DNA of 64,000 bases from Agarilytica sp045430305 (GTDB lineage: Bacteria; Pseudomonadota; Gammaproteobacteria; Pseudomonadales; Cellvibrionaceae): assembly GCA_045430305.1 (NCBI GenBank), contig JAILXW010000002.1, positions 620,001 through 684,000 on the forward strand. Direction: 5' to 3'. The notes under the pieces were generated by a model, which had not been told where the DNA came from, did not search any database, and saw only the letters and a program-made list of their open reading frames with translations. Every line of letters begins with the position of its first letter. Within the stretch, counting starts at the first letter, position 1. The position numbers were made by a program, and so were the translations under genes. Shown here in pieces: positions 61,963 to 64,000 of the stretch.

Positions 61963-62724
61963 ATGCCCAAACAGCTTCACCCAATAAAATACGTATCGAT
62001 TTCTTTGGTTTTTATCGTTTTATTGTTACAGCTAACCGCATGTGGCACGCAAACCAGAGATCAGGTGAATGTTGAGAAAGAGGCTCTGCCTCAGAGTGAA
62101 AAGCCCCAAGCACCAATAGTGAATTCCTCTAAGCTGCGAGTCGAAGAGCGCTTGCTCGAACAGGCGCAAGACTCCTTTCGTCGCGGGCGATACACGACCC
62201 CGGTACACAGCAATGCTTATGATACTTTTCATTCGGTATTAATTATTAATCCAGAAAATTCGCAGGCGCGTGCGGGCCTACAGGCAATATTATTGCGTTA
62301 TGCTGAATTGATTCGTACCGCTATGCGAGAAGGTCGCTTCAGCGCAGCAAGTGCCACTTTGCGGCAGGTGGAATTATACTACCCGGCAAATGCATTGCTG
62401 ATGGATCTCAAACGCGACATCGTCTCGGCGAAAAAAGCGATGTTAAATCGGCCGGCAATGGTGGAACAAAAAACAGAGCAACATGAAGAAATTCTGTTGT
62501 CTGTACATCACATCAATAAAAATACGCCTGAAATACAAGACACCTTTAAAAATATTGCAGAGCGTCTGCATGAAACGCAAGAAAGCATATTGATTTTTGC
62601 TCGCAATGATCGCGAAGGTCGTTGGATTTATAAGCAAATAAAGAAGGCGGCCAATGGGTATCGCGTACGAGGAGATATCCGAATATCACGCAAACCTAAG
62701 TTGCGAATTTTACCTCCTTTGTAA
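61963..62724 (+). CDS. Lipoprotein with TPR-like repeats, unknown function
   Basis: 253 residues with a lipoprotein signal (hydrophobic stretch about 9-25, lipobox LTAC, lipidated C27). Residues about 55-150 contain TPR-like helices (NPENSQARAGLQAILLRYAE). The C-terminus is basic and not recognised. Divergent from dsbD. Followed 140 bases later by a LapD-like gene on the same strand, which may be a co-regulated pair. No known product. Confidence 0.72.
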   Translation: MPKQLHPIKYVSISLVFIVLLLQLTACGTQTRDQVNVEKEALPQSEKPQAPIVNSSKLRVEERLLEQAQDSFRRGRYTTPVHSNAYDTFHSVLIINPENSQARAGLQAILLRYAELIRTAMREGRFSAASATLRQVELYYPANALLMDLKRDIVSAKKAMLNRPAMVEQKTEQHEEILLSVHHINKNTPEIQDTFKNIAERLHETQESILIFARNDREGRWIYKQIKKAANGYRVRGDIRISRKPKLRILPPL

Positions 62725-62864
62725 TTACTATCTTTGTAACGGGAATGCCGTTGCATGTTTATTGCCGTTTTAAAGCTTCTTTGGCTGTTCTCTGCCAAAG
62801 TGTGGAAAGCAGTGGTATACAATTGTAAAAAACCGCACTAAAAATTTTAAGGCAAAATACATCT

Positions 62865-64000
62865 ATGAGCCTATTTCAACGCTTAATGTTATCGATCAGT
62901 GCATTGGTGCTACTGTTGTTGGCCGCCAATGCTTTCGTAAGCGTTTACAATGCGCAGCATTATTTTTCCGATCAACTGTCGACACTGGCAGAAGATACCG
63001 CCACCTCTCTTGGGTTAACCGTGTCACATGCAGCGCAAGCTGACGATCAGGCGCAAATGCAATCAATGGTAGATGTGATCTTTGATCGTGGTTACTACCG
63101 CGAAATAAGCTACAAAAAATTTAGTGGTGAAGAGGTGATTTCACGTACTCGCGAGGTGCGGGTTGAAGGTGTCCCTAATTGGTTTATTGATTTTATTTCA
63201 ATAGAGGCAAAAGTGGGTACCTCTGAAATAGTGTCTGGATGGATGCGCTTGGGGGTGATCGAAGTGTATGTTCATCCGGGCTATGCCTATCGTGATTTAT
63301 GGAAAGTGGTGAATCAGCAGTTGTGGCTGTTTATCTTTGCCGCAGCGGTGAGTAGCGCGCTGGCGATCATGGGTTTGCGTTATCTGTTGCGGCCATTGCT
63401 ACAAGTAGAGCAGCAGGCTGAAGCGATTTGTCGCAAAGAGTTTCCTATACAAGCGCATTTGCCTAGTACTCCTGAGTTAAAGCGCATGGTCTTGGCGATG
63501 AACCGCATGGTGCAAAAAATTCAGAATGTCTTCGCCCAGCAAGTCGAAATGACCGAAACACTGCGGCGTGAAAGTCATATGGATCCTTTAACCGGGCTAC
63601 CTAACAGAAAAGAGTTTGATGCTCGTATTAACGCATGGATGAAATCTGAGGCCGGTGGTGCGCCTTCGCTGTTAGTTTTGATACATATGGAAGGGTTGGA
63701 GCGGGTTAATGATGGTGAAGGACGAGAAGTGGGTGATTTGCTAGTAAAAGAAATCGCCGGCGCCTTAAAACAGTTACCCGATACCTTACCAAACGCAATT
63801 TCAGGGCGCCGAGCCGGTGCTGACTTTTGTTTGTTTGTGCCCGGGGCGCTGCCTGCAGACGTTGCAGCGATTTTATATCAAGTAGAAGAGGCAATCGGGA
63901 CCTTCACTTCAACCGAACGCGGCACCCTAACTCAATACCATGTGAGTTTTAAATTCGGCGTAGCGACCTCGTACGAAGCGTGTGATATTCGGCAATATCT
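62865..64000 (+). CDS. LapD-like c-di-GMP receptor with degenerate GGDEF, 3' end cut by window edge
   Basis: 379 residues visible, still open at the edge. TM1 about 6-28; LapD/MoxY-type periplasmic domain 30-150 with SGWMRLG at W126, matching the LapG-contacting tryptophan of LapD; GYAYRDLW is another LapD hallmark. TM2 about 153-173, HAMP about 174-225, GGDEF from about 238 with HMDPLTGLPNRKEF. The active site reads RAGADF (316-321) instead of GGDEF, so it is not a cyclase. An EAL domain is expected next. LapD binds c-di-GMP and sequesters the protease LapG, keeping adhesins on the surface. No lapG in the window. Confidence 0.85.
   Translation, partial: MSLFQRLMLSISALVLLLLAANAFVSVYNAQHYFSDQLSTLAEDTATSLGLTVSHAAQADDQAQMQSMVDVIFDRGYYREISYKKFSGEEVISRTREVRVEGVPNWFIDFISIEAKVGTSEIVSGWMRLGVIEVYVHPGYAYRDLWKVVNQQLWLFIFAAAVSSALAIMGLRYLLRPLLQVEQQAEAICRKEFPIQAHLPSTPELKRMVLAMNRMVQKIQNVFAQQVEMTETLRRESHMDPLTGLPNRKEFDARINAWMKSEAGGAPSLLVLIHMEGLERVNDGEGREVGDLLVKEIAGALKQLPDTLPNAISGRRAGADFCLFVPGALPADVAAILYQVEEAIGTFTSTERGTLTQYHVSFKFGVATSYEACDIRQY

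Noticed and set aside
1..64000. CRISPR arrays, insertion sequences, prophage or toxin-antitoxin genes
   Set aside because: No regular spaced repeats, transposase, integrase or paired small toxin genes were seen on either strand.

Overview
The window reads as chromosomal core DNA of a marine-type gammaproteobacterium, most likely in or near the Cellvibrionales (Saccharophagus/Teredinibacter-like) and related to Pseudomonas in gene order. The basis is protein resemblance, the moderate-GC codon use, and two long runs of conserved order. From memory, rpoD-dnaG-yqeY-rpsU-tsaD-folB-folK-cca-spoVR-yeaH-prkA-apaH-apaG-rsmA-pdxA-surA-lptD-amgK-murU-rpe-trpGDC-crp follows the P. aeruginosa PA0576-PA0652 region. 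The run dsbD-aroQ-accB-accC-prmA-dusB-fis-purH-purD follows PA4845-PA4855. No insertion sequence, prophage or CRISPR array is visible.

Layout. 1-7.5 kb is an accessory stretch. It holds the start of an NCS1-permease-like membrane protein (cut by the window edge), a LysR regulator, a VOC-fold protein, a flavin reductase, the wreck of a MATE efflux gene, a porin, and a large chemoreceptor with two CHASE3 domains and repeated HAMP modules. 7.5-13.1 kb is the macromolecular-synthesis operon rpsU-yqeY-dnaG-rpoD followed by a CAU-anticodon tRNA, with a tRNA fossil just beyond. 13.2-17.1 kb holds tsaD, folB, folK, hsp20 and cca. 17.2-23.3 kb has an unexplained terminator with a possible tiny gene, a DMT exporter, and the stress operon prkA-yeaH-spoVR. 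23.8-32.6 kb is the envelope/ribosome block apaH-apaG-rsmA-pdxA-surA-lptD, diverging from amgK-murU.

32.6-41.4 kb holds a DUF3530 protein, rpe, and a regulatory block sitting between rpe and trpG: a CpsD/BY-kinase-like ATPase with a degenerate P-loop, a PrsR-like sigma-54 response regulator, a PrsK-like histidine kinase and a DUF1631 protein. 41.8-46.4 kb is trpGDC, a CRP/Vfr regulator, an OsmC protein and coq7. 46.5-50.1 kb pairs a Ycf46-like AAA ATPase with a TPR-sulfotransferase fusion. 50.2-59.8 kb is purD, purH, fis, dusB, a zinc-ribbon DUF3426 membrane protein, prmA, accC, accB and aroQ, with a structured RNA segment after fis and a Fis-like operator before dusB. 60-64 kb has a DsbD-family reductase, a lipoprotein and the start of a LapD-like c-di-GMP receptor.

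How they work together. Most genes are housekeeping: transcription and replication initiation, tRNA maturation, folate, tryptophan, purine and fatty-acid precursor synthesis, and outer-membrane assembly. The accessory layer points to a surface-associated life: chemotaxis, polysaccharide regulation by PrsK/PrsR, adhesin control by a LapD-like receptor, and possibly sulfation of a surface polymer. No single new defence or biosynthetic system is obvious. The best leads are the rpe-trpG regulatory block, the sulfotransferase pair, the hsp20 leader hairpin, the RNA after fis, and the tRNA fossil.
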